From Pseudomonas asturiensis (GTDB taxonomy: Bacteria; Pseudomonadota; Gammaproteobacteria; Pseudomonadales; Pseudomonadaceae), in assembly GCF_900143095.1 (NCBI RefSeq), contig NZ_FRDA01000006.1:95550-159549 (forward strand): a stretch of DNA of 64,000 nt, given 5' to 3'. This document shows, in pieces, positions 1 to 10,243 of this stretch. Made by a program: the position numbers and the translations under genes. The notes under the pieces were generated by a model. It was given only the letters and a program-made list of their open reading frames with translations, was not told where the DNA came from and did not search any database. Position 1 is the first letter of the stretch, and every line of letters starts with the position of its first letter.

Positions 1-56
1 TACATCAGCACCTCGCGAAGCGGCCTGATTATCCGCTAGCATGACGCTCTGTTTCC

Positions 57-2441
57 TTGTCACTGCGACCCGCCATGCCGTCCCCGCGTACGTCTGCCGT
101 CAAACGCATCACTCTGGCCAACGGCCTGAGCGTGGTGCTGTGTCATGAGCCACGGCTCAAACGCTGCGCCGCTTCGCTGCGGGTTGCGGCGGGCAGTCAT
201 GATGTGCCCCAGGCATGGCCGGGGCTGGCGCATTTTCTGGAGCATCTGTTCTTTCTGGGCACCGAGCGTTTCACCGACGAGCAGAACCTGATGACCTTCG
301 TGCAGCGCCACGGCGGTCAGCTCAATGCCAGTACGCGAGAACGCACCACCGACTTTTTCTTCGAACTGCCGCCTGCCGTTTTTGCCGACGGCCTGGAACG
401 CCTGTGCGACATGCTCGCTCAGCCACGCATGGCCATGGCGGACCAACTGCGGGAGCGCGAGGTGCTGCATGCCGAGTTCATCGCCTGGCGCGGGGATGCC
501 GAAGCCCGCCAACAAATCCACTTGCTGGCGTCGATCAATCCACACCACCCGTTACGCGGGTTTCACGCGGGCAATCGCTACAGCCTGTCGGTGCCCAACC
601 CTGCGTTTCAGCAGGCCTTGAAGGCCTTCTACCAACGCTTTTATCAGGCCGGGCAAATGACGCTTTGCCTGAGCGGCCCGCAGTCACTGGCTGAGCTGGA
701 AAGCCTGGCGATGCGCTACGGTGTGTCGTTCGCAACGGGCAAGCGCGTCGAGCAACAGTCTGCGCCTCCACTGGCTGAACACGCCACGCCCGTGCTGGAA
801 ACCGATGCGCAGCGCCTGCATCTGCTGTTCGCTTGCGACGGCTTGCCGGAAAAGGCTGACGAAGCCGTGGCGTTTCTGTGCCATTGGATGAATGCCGCCA
901 AGCCGGGCGGTCTGGTGGCCACGTTGAGTGAACGAGGTCTGATTGACGCGTTGAAAGCCGCGCCGCTGTATCAGTTTGGCGAGCAATTGTTGCTGGAGGT
1001 GAGCGTTGATAAAGGCTTCGCGAACAAGCTTTCGCCCGCAGAAGCGGCGGGGCTGTCGCTCGACTGGCTGGCTTTTTTCAAACTGAACTGGCCCTCGTTG
1101 GTAGAGGAATACCGGCGTATTCAGCACCGTCAGTTGCAGGTCTGCGGTACCTTGGCGCTGGCGCATCATTATTGCCGCGATCTTCCGGCAACACTCAGCG
1201 AGCAAGGCGGCGAGGCGTTGCGAGCGTTGCTGGATCAACTCGGCCCTGAAACGCTGATCAATGTTCAAGGTGTGGATAACCCGGCAGGCGAGCCTGACGA
1301 CTGGCACCTGCCTGCGCCCAACCCGTTTTTAACGGGCGATTCAGCACCTCGGCCGCTCGCCGCCGAAGCCGCTGTATACCTGCGCTGGACGTTGCAACAC
1401 CCACAGCCCAGACTCTGGCAGGTACTCAACGACAGCCTGAAAGACCTCATTGAGGAGGCCCGACAGGCCGGGGTCGCGTTGGCGTTCAGTGAATACGGCA
1501 CGTACTGGCAACTCAGACTGAACGGCCTGCACGAGCCGTTCGCTGCCATTATCGAACACTGCCTGAATCGCCTGAAGCATCCGGCACCTGAAGCACTGGC
1601 CCGCTACGCACGGCCTGCAAACGAGCCGGCACTGATCCCGATTCGTCAGTTGCTCAAACGGCTGCCTGATCATTTTTTAGCCAGCCCTTCCGGCCAGGAA
1701 ACCGATGACCTGCAAAGCGTCTGGGCCAGCTCAAACTGGACAAGCTTTGCTACAGGGTTGCCCACCGACGGCCAGCACCGTGTCGAAGAGGCGCTGCAAG
1801 GCATGCCTGGCGAACCGCAGGCGCATCTGGCGATATCAACCACCTGCAGCCCGGGCAAGCGTTGGCAGACAGAAGCCTCGTCTTCCCCGGAAAGCGCCGT
1901 GCTGTTGTTTTGCCCGGCAGCCAGCGCATCCGCCCGGGATGAGGCCGCCTGGCGCCTGCTCGCGCATCGAATTCAAGCGCCGTTCTACCACCGGCTTCGG
2001 GTCGAATTGCAGCTGGGTTACGCGGTGTTCAGCGGCATCCGGCAGATAGACGGCACCACAGGGCTGTTGTTTGGCGTGCAATCGCCGTCGTGCAGCGTCG
2101 ATCAGTTGGTCGCGCACATCGAGGCTTTTCTGGAAGGGCTTCCTGACCTGATACACAACGCCGATCTGGCCGAGCAGCGCCAGGCCTTGATCACGCAGCA
2201 GGACGTTTCCACGCTGTCTCACGAGCAAGTCGCAGAAACGCGCTGGCAAGCGCACCTTGCCGGCCATACTGAAAGGCACAGGCTTGATCTGCACAACGCG
2301 CTGTCAAATCTGGATACACACTCTTTAGCCACGGCCGCCCGCGCACTGTGCGATGCCGACGCGGGCTGGCTGATCCTGGCCAATCGCCCGCCAGCCACGG
2401 CGTTCAAGGATCGTTACCTGAACGGTAACGGTCTTTCATAA
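57..2441 (+). CDS. pqqF: PqqF, M16-family zinc metallopeptidase of PQQ biosynthesis
   Basis: This is an insulinase/pitrilysin-like peptidase of 794 residues. The inverted zinc motif HFLEH is at residues 59-63, with the downstream acidic helix of the family (REREVLHAEF). In pseudomonads PqqF is thought to process the PqqA precursor after the Glu-Tyr crosslink is made. It lies directly upstream of pqqA, the pqqFABCDE order typical of Pseudomonas. The start is uncertain: TTG at 57 and ATG at 75 are both in frame and neither has a clear ribosome site. The C-terminal half is poorly conserved, as usual for the inactive half of M16 proteins. Confidence 0.92.
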   Translation: MSLRPAMPSPRTSAVKRITLANGLSVVLCHEPRLKRCAASLRVAAGSHDVPQAWPGLAHFLEHLFFLGTERFTDEQNLMTFVQRHGGQLNASTRERTTDFFFELPPAVFADGLERLCDMLAQPRMAMADQLREREVLHAEFIAWRGDAEARQQIHLLASINPHHPLRGFHAGNRYSLSVPNPAFQQALKAFYQRFYQAGQMTLCLSGPQSLAELESLAMRYGVSFATGKRVEQQSAPPLAEHATPVLETDAQRLHLLFACDGLPEKADEAVAFLCHWMNAAKPGGLVATLSERGLIDALKAAPLYQFGEQLLLEVSVDKGFANKLSPAEAAGLSLDWLAFFKLNWPSLVEEYRRIQHRQLQVCGTLALAHHYCRDLPATLSEQGGEALRALLDQLGPETLINVQGVDNPAGEPDDWHLPAPNPFLTGDSAPRPLAAEAAVYLRWTLQHPQPRLWQVLNDSLKDLIEEARQAGVALAFSEYGTYWQLRLNGLHEPFAAIIEHCLNRLKHPAPEALARYARPANEPALIPIRQLLKRLPDHFLASPSGQETDDLQSVWASSNWTSFATGLPTDGQHRVEEALQGMPGEPQAHLAISTTCSPGKRWQTEASSSPESAVLLFCPAASASARDEAAWRLLAHRIQAPFYHRLRVELQLGYAVFSGIRQIDGTTGLLFGVQSPSCSVDQLVAHIEAFLEGLPDLIHNADLAEQRQALITQQDVSTLSHEQVAETRWQAHLAGHTERHRLDLHNALSNLDTHSLATAARALCDADAGWLILANRPPATAFKDRYLNGNGLS

Positions 2442-2564
2442 AGATTTGAGCACTGCCAAATTGTTAAATTGAGTAACATAGCTCCCTAAGCATCTGAACG
2501 TATGCCGTTGCTGGCGCACTAAGATGTAGTCACCAACCGCTGCACTATCTGAAGGAGTGTTTTT

Positions 2565-2639
2565 ATGTCGTGGACTAAACCTGCTTACACTGATCTGCGT
2601 ATCGGCTTCGAAGTCACCATGTACTTCGCCAGCCGTTGA
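2565..2639 (+). CDS. pqqA: PqqA, PQQ precursor peptide
   Basis: A 24-residue peptide beginning MSWTKPAY, with the signature E-V-T-M-Y. Glu16 and Tyr20 are the residues that PqqE joins and that become the PQQ skeleton. A good ribosome site (GGAG) lies 9 bases before the ATG. It sits 123 bases after pqqF and is followed at once by a terminator-like hairpin, which in this family lets pqqA be expressed far above the downstream enzymes. The identification is secure despite the short length. Confidence 0.97.
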
Positions 2640-2653
2640 TTTCAGTGCGCTGC

Positions 2654-2686
2654 AAAGCCTCGGTTCGCCGGGGCTTTTTTTATTGT
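2654..2686 (+). terminator. Intra-operon attenuating terminator after pqqA
   Basis: A 9-bp stem (AAGCCTCGG with CCGGGGCTT, one G-T pair) closes a TTCG tetraloop and runs into a T-rich tract. It lies 15 bases after the pqqA stop and before pqqB. It probably stops most transcripts after pqqA and lets a fraction through. Confidence 0.85.
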
Positions 2687-2733
2687 CGGGCTGCTTTGGT
2701 TTTTTGTTTCGGGTCATGTGGTAGGGAGCTGAC

Positions 2734-3645
2734 ATGTACATCCAGATTTTAGGTTCCGCTGCCGGTGGTGGTTTTCCCCAGTGGAACTGCAACTGCGTCA
2801 ACTGCGCAGGTTTTCGCGACGGCAGCCTGCGGGCGCAGGCGCGCACTCAATCCTCCATTGCCCTGTCCGACGACGGCGTGAACTGGGTACTGTGCAACGC
2901 CTCGCCGGACATCCGCGCTCAACTGCAGAGCTTTGCGCCGATGCAACCGGGCCGTGCGCTGCGCGACACCGGGATCAGCGCCATTGTGCTGATGGACAGC
3001 CAGATCGACCACACCACCGGTTTGTTGAGCCTGCGCGAAGGCTGCCCGCATCAGGTATGGTGTACCGACATGGTCCATGAAGACCTCAGCACGGGCTTTG
3101 CGCTGTTCGAGATGCTCAAGCACTGGAACGGCGGCCTGGACTGGCACCGCATCGAGCTGCAAGGCAGCTTTGTGATTCCGGCCTGCCCGAACCTGCGGTT
3201 TACGCCGTTTCCGCTACGCAGCGCCGCGCCGCCTTATTCCCCTCACCGTTTCGACCCGCATCCGGGCGACAACATCGGTTTGCTGGTGGAAGACACCCGC
3301 ACTGGCGGCAAGCTGTTCTATGCGCCGGGCCTGGGCAAGGTCGATGACGCGCTGGCCGAAAAGATGCGCGACGCCGACTGCCTGCTGGTCGACGGCACGA
3401 TGTGGGACGACGACGAGATGCAGCGTCGTGGCGTGGGCACTCGCACTGGCCGGGAAATGGGCCATCTGGCACAAAACGGTCCTGGCGGCATGCTCGAAGT
3501 GCTGGAAGGCTTCCCGACCCAGCGCAAGGTGCTGATCCACATCAACAACACCAACCCGATCCTCGACGAAGACTCTTCGGAGCGCGCCGAGCTGGTCCGC
3601 CGCAACGTTGAAGTTGCTTTCGATGGCATGAGCATCGAGCTTTAG
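2734..3645 (+). CDS. pqqB: PqqB, metallo-beta-lactamase-fold protein of PQQ synthesis
   Basis: A 303-residue protein of the usual PqqB length. The N-terminal [10 protein letters not shown] gives the Cys-rich zinc site typical of PqqB. The rest has the beta-lactamase-like fold, although the canonical HxHxDH is modified (SQIDHTTG), as in other PqqB proteins. The family is linked to hydroxylation of the crosslinked Tyr or to product handling. It is 8 bases upstream of pqqC and preceded by GGGAG. Confidence 0.96.
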   Translation: MYIQILGSAAGGGFPQWNCNCVNCAGFRDGSLRAQARTQSSIALSDDGVNWVLCNASPDIRAQLQSFAPMQPGRALRDTGISAIVLMDSQIDHTTGLLSLREGCPHQVWCTDMVHEDLSTGFALFEMLKHWNGGLDWHRIELQGSFVIPACPNLRFTPFPLRSAAPPYSPHRFDPHPGDNIGLLVEDTRTGGKLFYAPGLGKVDDALAEKMRDADCLLVDGTMWDDDEMQRRGVGTRTGREMGHLAQNGPGGMLEVLEGFPTQRKVLIHINNTNPILDEDSSERAELVRRNVEVAFDGMSIEL

Positions 3646-3653
3646 GAGCCGAC

Positions 3654-4409
3654 ATGAGCGAAGCCACTGCACTGTCTCCCGCCGAATTCGAGCAGGCCTT
3701 GCGGGCCAAGGGCGCGTATTACCACATCTACCATCCCTATCACGTTGCCATGTACGAAGGCCGTGCGACCCGCGAGCAGATTCAGGGCTGGGTCGCCAAC
3801 CGCTTTTATTATCAGGTGAACATTCCGCTCAAGGATGCCGCGATTCTGGCCAACTGCCCGGACCGCGAGATTCGTCGCGAATGGATTCAGCGCCTGCTCG
3901 ACCACGACGGTGCACCCGGCGAAGACGGCGGCATTGAAGCCTGGCTGCGTCTGGGTCAGGCCGTCGGCCTGGACCCTGATCAGTTGCGCTCCCAGGAGCT
4001 GGTGCTGCCAGGCGTGCGCTTTGCCGTGGATGCCTACGTGAATTTTGCCCGCCGCGCCAACTGGCAGGAAGCGGCCAGCAGCTCGTTGACCGAGCTGTTC
4101 GCGCCGCAGATTCACCAGTCGCGTCTGGACAGCTGGCCGCAGCATTACCCGTGGATCGACCCGCAAGGTTACCAATATTTCCGCACGCGCCTGGGCCAGG
4201 CACGTCGCGACGTAGAACATGGTCTCGCGATTACGTTGCAGCACTACACTACGTATGAAGGCCAGCAGCGCATGCTGGAGATCCTGCAGTTCAAGCTCGA
4301 CATTCTGTGGAGCATGCTTGATGCCATGTCCATGGCTTACGAATTGAACCGCCCGCCGTACCACAGCGTCACAGACCAGAAGGTCTGGCATAAGGGAATC
4401 GCGCTATGA
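3654..4409 (+). CDS. pqqC: PqqC, pyrroloquinoline-quinone synthase
   Basis: A 251-residue all-helical oxidase of the TENA/THI-4-like fold. It performs the last step, cofactor-free oxidation and ring closure of AHQQ to PQQ. Recognisable parts are [15 protein letters not shown] near residue 22 and [16 protein letters not shown] near residue 52. The stop overlaps the pqqD start by four bases (ATGA), so the two are translationally coupled. Confidence 0.97.
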   Translation: MSEATALSPAEFEQALRAKGAYYHIYHPYHVAMYEGRATREQIQGWVANRFYYQVNIPLKDAAILANCPDREIRREWIQRLLDHDGAPGEDGGIEAWLRLGQAVGLDPDQLRSQELVLPGVRFAVDAYVNFARRANWQEAASSSLTELFAPQIHQSRLDSWPQHYPWIDPQGYQYFRTRLGQARRDVEHGLAITLQHYTTYEGQQRMLEILQFKLDILWSMLDAMSMAYELNRPPYHSVTDQKVWHKGIAL

Positions 4410-4720
4410 ACGTTCATTCCAAGAAAGACAATTCGAATCCGGAACGCCTGTCATTTCGCAACAAAGTCCCCACATGGCGACAAGGCTATCGCTTCCAGTT
4501 CGAACCGGCCCAGAACGCCAACGTGGTGCTGTACCCGGAAGGCATGATCAAGCTCAACGACAGTGCTGGCTTGATTGGCGGTCTGGTCGATGGAAAGCGA
4601 ACCATCGCCGCCATCATCCAGGACCTGGAGCACAAATTCCCCAACGTCCCCGAGCTGGGCATGGATGTCGATGACTTCATGAAACACGCTCAGGAAAAAC
4701 ACTGGATCACCCTTGACTGA
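4406..4720 (+). CDS. pqqD: PqqD, PqqA-binding peptide chaperone
   Basis: A 104-residue RiPP recognition element that binds PqqA and presents it to PqqE. The family core starts at [16 protein letters not shown] and ends KHWITLD. As called, it has about 13 extra N-terminal residues compared with a typical PqqD of about 91 residues. The ATG chosen overlaps the pqqC stop and is the only good start. The end overlaps the pqqE start by eight bases. Confidence 0.95.
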   Translation: MNVHSKKDNSNPERLSFRNKVPTWRQGYRFQFEPAQNANVVLYPEGMIKLNDSAGLIGGLVDGKRTIAAIIQDLEHKFPNVPELGMDVDDFMKHAQEKHWITLD

Positions 4721-5882
4721 ACTGACGCTTGCCACCGCCAGCCCACTGATACCGCCCAGGCCGGAGACCGGCCTGCCGCTGTGGTTACTGGCTGAACTGA
4801 CCTACCGTTGCCCGCTGCAATGCCCGTATTGCTCGAACCCGCTCGACTTCGCGAAACAGGGTCAGGAGCTGACCACCGAGCAGTGGTTCAAGGTGATGCA
4901 GGAAGCCCGACAGATGGGAGCCGCGCAGATTGGCTTTTCCGGTGGTGAACCGCTGGTGCGTCAGGACCTGGCCGAACTGATCGCCGAAGCGCGACGACTG
5001 GGCTTTTACACCAACCTGATCACCTCGGGCATTGGCCTGACCGAAGAGAAGATCATCGCATTCAAGGAAGCCGGTCTGGACCATATTCAGATCAGCTTTC
5101 AAGCCAGCGACGAGCAGGTGAACAACATGCTCGCAGGTTCGAAGAAAGCCTTCGCGCAGAAGCTGGAAATGGCCCGTGCGGTGAAGAAGCACGGCTACCC
5201 GATGGTGCTGAACTTTGTTACCCATCGGCACAACATCGACAGGATCGACAAGATCATCGAGCTGTGCCTGGCCCTTGAAGCGGACTTCGTCGAACTGGCC
5301 ACGTGTCAGTTCTATGGCTGGGCGCACCTGAACCGGGTTGGTCTGTTGCCGACCAAGGATCAACTGGTGCGCGCCGAAGCGGTCACCAATGAGTACCGGG
5401 AACAGCTCGAAGCGGAAAATCATCCGTGCAAGCTGATCTTCGTCACACCCGATTACTACGAAGAACGTCCCAAGGCCTGCATGAACGGCTGGGGCAGCAT
5501 CTTCCTGACCGTGACGCCGGACGGCACCGCCCTGCCCTGCCATGGCGCACGCCAGATGCCGATCCAGTTCCCGAACGTGCGCGACCACAGCATGCAGCAC
5601 ATCTGGTACGACTCGTTCGGTTTCAACCGTTTTCGCGGTTATGACTGGATGCCCGAGCCTTGCCGTTCGTGTGATGAAAAGGAAAAGGATTTCGGCGGCT
5701 GCCGCTGCCAGGCCTTCATGCTGACCGGCGACGCGGCCAACGCCGACCCGGTGTGCAGCAAGTCCCCGCACCACGGGATGATCACGCAGGCTCGCGACGA
5801 ATCCGAGACCGCCACCCAAACCATCGAAGAGCTGGCCTTTCGCAATGAACGAAACTCACGACTCATCGCCAAATCTTCCTGA
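4713..5882 (+). CDS. pqqE: PqqE, radical SAM PqqA crosslinking enzyme
   Basis: A 389-residue radical SAM enzyme that forms the C-C bond between Glu16 and Tyr20 of PqqA. The CX3CX2C cluster is in [14 protein letters not shown] near residue 31. GFSGGEPL follows, and a SPASM domain with clustered cysteines (CRSC, GGCRC) lies near the C-terminus. The start is TTG, overlapping pqqD. The 3' end overlaps the next gene by 38 bases. Confidence 0.96.
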   Translation: MTELTLATASPLIPPRPETGLPLWLLAELTYRCPLQCPYCSNPLDFAKQGQELTTEQWFKVMQEARQMGAAQIGFSGGEPLVRQDLAELIAEARRLGFYTNLITSGIGLTEEKIIAFKEAGLDHIQISFQASDEQVNNMLAGSKKAFAQKLEMARAVKKHGYPMVLNFVTHRHNIDRIDKIIELCLALEADFVELATCQFYGWAHLNRVGLLPTKDQLVRAEAVTNEYREQLEAENHPCKLIFVTPDYYEERPKACMNGWGSIFLTVTPDGTALPCHGARQMPIQFPNVRDHSMQHIWYDSFGFNRFRGYDWMPEPCRSCDEKEKDFGGCRCQAFMLTGDAANADPVCSKSPHHGMITQARDESETATQTIEELAFRNERNSRLIAKSS

Positions 5883-7677
5883 ACGGCTTTCTGCCGCCCA
5901 GGCGGTCGCCGCTGGCGTAGATTTCGCCGAACTGGATGTCAGCTCGGCGGGCCTGTTCTGGAATGAATACCGACCCGCAGACGGCGCGTGCCGCCTCTGG
6001 CACTGGTACGCGGGCACCACGCGCTGCCTGACGCCTGATGGCTTCAGTGTGCGCAGCCGGGTCTACGAGTATGGCGGCGGTTCGTTCTGCCTGGCCGATG
6101 ACGCCCTGGTGTTCGTCAACGAACGCGACCAGCAGCTTTATCGCCAACCCCTCGATGGCAGCACGCCTGTTCCGCTGACTCAGGGTGACAAGCGTTACGG
6201 CGGCGTGTTTTACACCAACGGCCAGATTCTCGCGGTCGAGGAAGATCACAACATCCATCGACTGGTCGGCATCGAGCTGGCTGACGGGCAACGCGAACTG
6301 CTGGCCGAGGGCGCGGACTTCTATGCCTCGCCAGTGGTCAGCGCCGACGGCAAGCGACTGGCCTGGATCGAATGGCAACGCCCGCATCAGCCCTGGACAT
6401 CGACCCGTCTCCTGTGTGCACAACAACAGGATGACGGCAGTTGGGGCCCGGCGCGTTGCGTTGCCGGCGACGAGACCGACGAGTCGTTGCAGCAACCGCG
6501 CTTCGACGCTCAAGGCCGGTTGTACTGCCTGACGGATCGGGCCGGGTTCTGGCAGCCGTGGGTCGAATCGTCGACAGGGTTTGCGCCCTTGCCAGCGGCT
6601 AAGGCGGACCATTCCCCCGCCCCATGGCAGCTTGGAGGATGCACCTGGCTACCGCTCAGCGACGGTTTTCTCGCCAGTTGGTCGCAGGATGGCTCGGGAC
6701 TATTGGGGCTGATTCAGGCCGACGGTTCAGTCACTGATTTCAGCGCTGGCTACAGCCGCTTTCGCAGCCTGGCGATGGATGAGGAATACATTTATTGCAT
6801 CGCCGCCTCGGCCGTAAGCACTTCGGCAGTGCTGGCCATTTCGCGCAGCGACCAAAGCGTGCAGGTTCTGGCGGGCGGCGGTGCGCCGTTGCCGCCGGAA
6901 CAGATCAGCCGACCCGAACCGCTTCGCTATCCCAGCGGCGGCGCAGAGGCCTTCGGCTATTTCTATCCAGCAATGACAGATACAGATACGCCGCCGCTGG
7001 TGGTCTTCATCCATGGCGGGCCTACCTCTGCGTGTTACCCCGTTCTGGATCCGCGCATTCAGTACTGGACCCATCGCGGGTTTGCCGTGGCCGATCTCAA
7101 CTACCGGGGCAGTACCGGTTATGGCCGTGACTATCGCCAGAGCCTGCACCTGACCTGGGGCATAGCCGACGTCGAAGACGCCTGCGCGGTGGTCGCCCAC
7201 CTGTCAGCGCGAGGCTTGATTGATGCCAGCAAGGCATTCATTCGCGGCGGTAGCGCCGGGGGCTACACGACGCTGTGCGCGTTGGCGTTTCAGGATGTCT
7301 TCCGTGCGGGCGCAAGCCTGTATGGCGTCAGCGATCCGATCGCACTGGCGCGCGCAACACACAAGTTCGAAGGTGATTATCTGGACTGGCTGATCGGTGA
7401 TCCGGTCAAGGATATCGAACGCTACAAGGAGAGAACGCCCTTGTCGCATGCCGACACCATCAACGTACCGGTCATCTTCTTCCAGGGAGAACTGGACGCT
7501 GTCGTCGTACCCGAGCAGACCCGCGACATGCTCAAGGCCTTGCAGGACAGAGGCATCCAGGCAGAGGGTCACTTTTACCCGGACGAGCATCATGGCTTCC
7601 GCAAGGCTGCAAACCTGGCAGATGCACTGGAGAAAGAGTGGCGTTTTTATCGTGAGGTGTTAGACGGGGCCGTTTGA
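5845..7677 (+). CDS. S9 prolyl-oligopeptidase family peptidase of the pqq operon (PqqM/PqqH type)
   Basis: A 610-residue protein with an N-terminal beta-propeller and a C-terminal alpha/beta hydrolase domain. The nucleophile Ser is in GGSAGGYTT, the Asp in GELDAVV and the His in DEHHGF, giving a complete catalytic triad. It begins inside the end of pqqE, so it belongs to the operon. In several pseudomonads the last pqq gene is this peptidase, named pqqM or pqqH in different strains. A role in degrading processed PqqA is plausible but inferred. Confidence 0.9.
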   Translation: MNETHDSSPNLPERLSAAQAVAAGVDFAELDVSSAGLFWNEYRPADGACRLWHWYAGTTRCLTPDGFSVRSRVYEYGGGSFCLADDALVFVNERDQQLYRQPLDGSTPVPLTQGDKRYGGVFYTNGQILAVEEDHNIHRLVGIELADGQRELLAEGADFYASPVVSADGKRLAWIEWQRPHQPWTSTRLLCAQQQDDGSWGPARCVAGDETDESLQQPRFDAQGRLYCLTDRAGFWQPWVESSTGFAPLPAAKADHSPAPWQLGGCTWLPLSDGFLASWSQDGSGLLGLIQADGSVTDFSAGYSRFRSLAMDEEYIYCIAASAVSTSAVLAISRSDQSVQVLAGGGAPLPPEQISRPEPLRYPSGGAEAFGYFYPAMTDTDTPPLVVFIHGGPTSACYPVLDPRIQYWTHRGFAVADLNYRGSTGYGRDYRQSLHLTWGIADVEDACAVVAHLSARGLIDASKAFIRGGSAGGYTTLCALAFQDVFRAGASLYGVSDPIALARATHKFEGDYLDWLIGDPVKDIERYKERTPLSHADTINVPVIFFQGELDAVVVPEQTRDMLKALQDRGIQAEGHFYPDEHHGFRKAANLADALEKEWRFYREVLDGAV

Positions 7678-7704
7678 TCGTCCCCATATCGGGAACGATC
7701 AAAC
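7672..7704 (+). terminator. Hairpin at the end of the pqq operon
   Basis: GTTTGATCGT pairs with ACGATCAAAC around a C/G-rich inner loop, and the stem contains the stop codon of the peptidase gene. A second inverted repeat (GGTGCAGCA with TGCTGCACC) lies at 7708-7741. There is no long T-run, so this may be a convergent-gene barrier rather than a classical terminator. Confidence 0.5.
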
Positions 7705-7745
7705 CTGGTGCAGCACGGCGCGATGCCGGACTGCTGCACCACAGG

Positions 7746-7907
7746 CTACTTACGCGAAACGATGATGTAGATCGCGTGGATGATGCCCGGGATGTAACCC
7801 AGCAGGGTCAGCAGGATGTTCAGCCAGAAAGCACCGCCCAGACCTACTTGCAGGAACACACCCAGCGGGGGCAACAGAATGGCGAAGATGATACGAATGA
7901 TGTCCAT
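7746..7907 (-). CDS. Pmp3/YqaE-family small membrane protein
   Basis: A 53-residue protein, MDIIRIIFAILLPPLGVF at the N-terminus and HAIYIIVSRK at the C-terminus. It has two hydrophobic segments and the family signature LLPPLGVF followed by LLTLLGYIPGIIHA. The ribosome site AGGAG lies 7-8 bases before the ATG. Pmp3 proteins are stress-associated membrane proteolipids thought to influence membrane potential. It is convergent with the pqq operon and downstream of the rsmX-like RNA. Confidence 0.93.
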   Translation of the reverse strand: MDIIRIIFAILLPPLGVFLQVGLGGAFWLNILLTLLGYIPGIIHAIYIIVSRK

Positions 7908-8083
7908 GGGAAGCTCCTGATTGATTGGCTCTGATTGGCCATACAGCTAATCGACCCTTGGCATCAATGAGGGTTCCACCCGCTCTGGCACGAAGCCATT
8001 ATTCTTGGGAATAAGAGGCTCGAAGAACCTGCTTCCCAGTATCTGAAAAAGCCGCGAAACGCCGCCTGCAAAAAACGCAGACA

Positions 8084-8210
8084 AAGAAAACCCCGCATAA
8101 GCGGGGCTTTCCAGACTGTTTCCCTGACATCCTTTTCTTCCCACCTTCCTGGCAGGCATCCCTACGTGTCCCTTTTATGTCTTATTGCGCATCCTGCGCT
8201 ACGTCCATGG
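8084..8210 (-). ncRNA. rsmX: RsmX-type small regulatory RNA (CsrA/RsmA sponge)
   Basis: On the minus strand from about 8210 there is a stretch of about 125 bases with nine GGA motifs. They include AGGGACA, TAGGGATG, CAGGAAG and AAGGATG. One sits in the loop of the hairpin GCGCAGGATGCGC at 8187-8199, the typical RsmA-binding layout. The RNA ends in the hairpin CCCCGC-TTAT-GCGGGG followed by TTTTCTTT. A -10-like TACTCT is at 8215-8220. A perfect GacA activating palindrome lies upstream. P. syringae is known to carry several rsmX copies. The exact 5' end is inferred. Confidence 0.85.
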
Positions 8211-8263
8211 ATTTAGAGTAACTTTGGATCCCACCTAAAGGAAGAGGCCAAATGTCAGCACGG

Positions 8264-8285
8264 CGTGTAAGCATTTGCTTACACG
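8264..8285 (-). promoter_or_regulatory. GacA upstream activating sequence for the rsmX-like RNA
   Basis: A perfect 10-bp inverted repeat, CGTGTAAGCA-TT-TGCTTACACG, contains the published GacA UAS form TGTAAG-N6-CTTACA at 8266-8283. Its centre is about 66 bases upstream of the predicted RNA start. It lies only 11 bases beyond the stop codon of the convergent-side dehydrogenase gene, so it could be mistaken for that gene's terminator, but no T-run follows on either strand. Confidence 0.88.
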
Positions 8286-8295
8286 TCGTCATATT

Positions 8296-10074
8296 TCAAA
8301 ACTGCTCGGCGCTCAACATGAACAATGACTCACTGCCAGCACGCACCGATGCGTTCAGCGAATGGATACGCGGCAGCAGGCGCGCGAAGTAGAAACGCGC
8401 CGTACCCAGCTTGCTGGCATAAAAATCTTCCTGCGCTTCCTTGCCGACAGCGGCCTTGGCCATCATCGCCCACATGTAGGCATAGGCCGTGTAACCGAAC
8501 AGGTGTAAATATTCCACAGACGCAGCACCAATCTCATTGGGGTTGCTGCGTGAGCGATCCAGAATCCAGTGCGTCAGTTCGTCGAGCATGTCGAGCGCTG
8601 CGGCCAGCGGGCGAGTGAATTCGCCAAGCGAGCTGTCGGCGTCGGAAATGAACTGACGCACTTCATCGGAGAACAACTGGTAGAACGCACCACCCGAACC
8701 GACGATCTTGCGACCGACCAGATCCAGCGCCTGAATGCCGTTGGTACCCTCGTAGATCTGCGTGATGCGCACGTCGCGCACCAATTGCTCCTGGCCCCAT
8801 TCACGAATGTAACCATGGCCGCCAAACACTTGCTGACCATGTACGGTGGTTTCCAGCCCCACATCAGTCAGGAAGGCCTTGGCGACGGGCGTCAGCAGCG
8901 CCACCAGATCGTCGGCGCGCTTGCGATCCGCGTCGTTCTCGCTGAACTTGGCGATGTCCAGTTGCAGCGCAACGTAACTGGAGAACGCACGGCCACCTTC
9001 GTTGAAGGCCTTCATGGTCAGCAGCATGCGCCGCACGTCCGGATGGACGATGATCGGATCAGCGGCCTTGTCCTTGTTCTGCGCACCGGTCGGTGCCCGG
9101 CTTTGCAGGCGGTCGAGGGCGTATTCCACAGCGTTCTGATACGAGCGCACGCCAGATGCCAGGCCTTGAATGCCCACACCCAGACGCTCGTAATTCATCA
9201 TCGTGAACATGGCCGCCAGCCCCTTGTTGGGCTCGCCGATCAGATAACCAATGGCGTCATCGAAGTTCATCACGCACGTGGCCGATGCCTGAATGCCCAT
9301 CTTGTGCTCGATGGAGCCACAGCTCACGGTGTTGCGCTCACCCACGCTGCCGTCGTCACCGACCATGAACTTGGGCACCAGAAACAGCGAGATGCCTTTC
9401 GGGCCTGCTGGCGCGTCCGGCAGCTTGGCGAGCACCAGATGGATGATGTTTTCGGTCAGGTCATGCTCGCCGCCGGTGATGAAAATCTTGCTGCCGGTGA
9501 TCTTGTAGGAACCGTCGGTCTGCGGATCGGCCTTGGTGCGAATGATGCCCAGGTCGGTCCCGGCATGGGCTTCGGTCAGGCACATCGATCCACACCACAG
9601 GCCCGAATACATGTTTGGCAGGTACTTGGCCTTGAGCGCTTCAGTGGCGTGGGTGTTGATCGACACACAAGCGCCGGAGGTCAGCATCGGGTACAGGCCG
9701 AAAGCAAGGCTTGCCGAGTTGAGCATTTCCTCAACCTGGGCCGACACCACCTTGGGCATGCCCATGCCGCCGAAATCGGGGTTGCCGCCCACACCGACCC
9801 AGCCGCCTTCGGCGTAGGTGCGATAGGCCTCAGGAAAACCCGCCGGCGTCGTCACGACGGTGTCTTTCCAGTGGCAGCCTTCCTCGTCACCATTACGGCT
9901 CAACGGCGCGATGGTCTTGCTGGTGACCTTACCGGCTTCTTCAAGAATGGCGTCGACGGTTTCAGCGTCGACCGTTTCGGCCAGCGCCGGCAGTTGAGCC
10001 CAGAGTATGGAAACCTCGAACACTTCATTGAGGACGAAGCGCATATCGCGCAGCGGCGCTTTGTAGTCAGCCAT
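8296..10074 (-). CDS. Acyl-CoA dehydrogenase, long FadE-like type
   Basis: A 592-residue flavoenzyme for the first oxidation of fatty acyl-CoA. The order is an N-terminal extension ([13 protein letters not shown]), the FAD/acyl-CoA dehydrogenase core with CLTEAHAGTDLG and SGSKIFITGGEHD-like segments, IYEGTNGIQALDL carrying the usual catalytic Glu, and the C-terminal domain found in this long subgroup. The ATG at 10074 was chosen because it has a GAGG site and matches the start of the paralogue at 13631. A palindrome ATGACT-ATAA-AGTCAT lies upstream. Confidence 0.92.
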   Translation of the reverse strand: MADYKAPLRDMRFVLNEVFEVSILWAQLPALAETVDAETVDAILEEAGKVTSKTIAPLSRNGDEEGCHWKDTVVTTPAGFPEAYRTYAEGGWVGVGGNPDFGGMGMPKVVSAQVEEMLNSASLAFGLYPMLTSGACVSINTHATEALKAKYLPNMYSGLWCGSMCLTEAHAGTDLGIIRTKADPQTDGSYKITGSKIFITGGEHDLTENIIHLVLAKLPDAPAGPKGISLFLVPKFMVGDDGSVGERNTVSCGSIEHKMGIQASATCVMNFDDAIGYLIGEPNKGLAAMFTMMNYERLGVGIQGLASGVRSYQNAVEYALDRLQSRAPTGAQNKDKAADPIIVHPDVRRMLLTMKAFNEGGRAFSSYVALQLDIAKFSENDADRKRADDLVALLTPVAKAFLTDVGLETTVHGQQVFGGHGYIREWGQEQLVRDVRITQIYEGTNGIQALDLVGRKIVGSGGAFYQLFSDEVRQFISDADSSLGEFTRPLAAALDMLDELTHWILDRSRSNPNEIGAASVEYLHLFGYTAYAYMWAMMAKAAVGKEAQEDFYASKLGTARFYFARLLPRIHSLNASVRAGSESLFMLSAEQF

Positions 10075-10199
10075 GGCAAACCTCGTGAACACGGAGCGTG
10101 AGACCTGTAAGTGCTGATCTGCCCCGGTCGGGAATGCGGATCAGCCGTCGATAGTTCCGAGTCTACCCGAACAACATTTCAGACACATAGGGTCGTGTC

Positions 10200-10215
10200 A
10201 TGACTATAAAGTCAT
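10200..10215. promoter_or_regulatory. Palindrome upstream of the acyl-CoA dehydrogenase
   Basis: ATGACT-ATAA-AGTCAT is a perfect 6-bp inverted repeat with a 4-base spacer. It lies 126 bases upstream of the dehydrogenase start and 29 bases before the end of the cyclase gene. It could be an operator for a TetR- or GntR-type regulator, or a short hairpin. No regulator is assigned. Confidence 0.35.
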
Positions 10216-10243
10216 AACAGGTCACTGCTTGAAAACACTGTGT

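Noticed and set aside
7947..8159. 70-codon frame on the minus strand in the Pmp3-dehydrogenase gap
   Set aside because: It overlaps the rsmX-like RNA and terminator and has no convincing ribosome site.
8264..8285. Palindrome as a terminator for the dehydrogenase gene
   Set aside because: There is no T-run on either strand, and it matches the GacA activating site exactly, with an Rsm-type RNA downstream.
8569..10101. 510-codon open frame antisense to the first acyl-CoA dehydrogenase
   Set aside because: It is a shadow frame with no family motif, and the same kind of frame occurs antisense to the paralogue (11898-13241).
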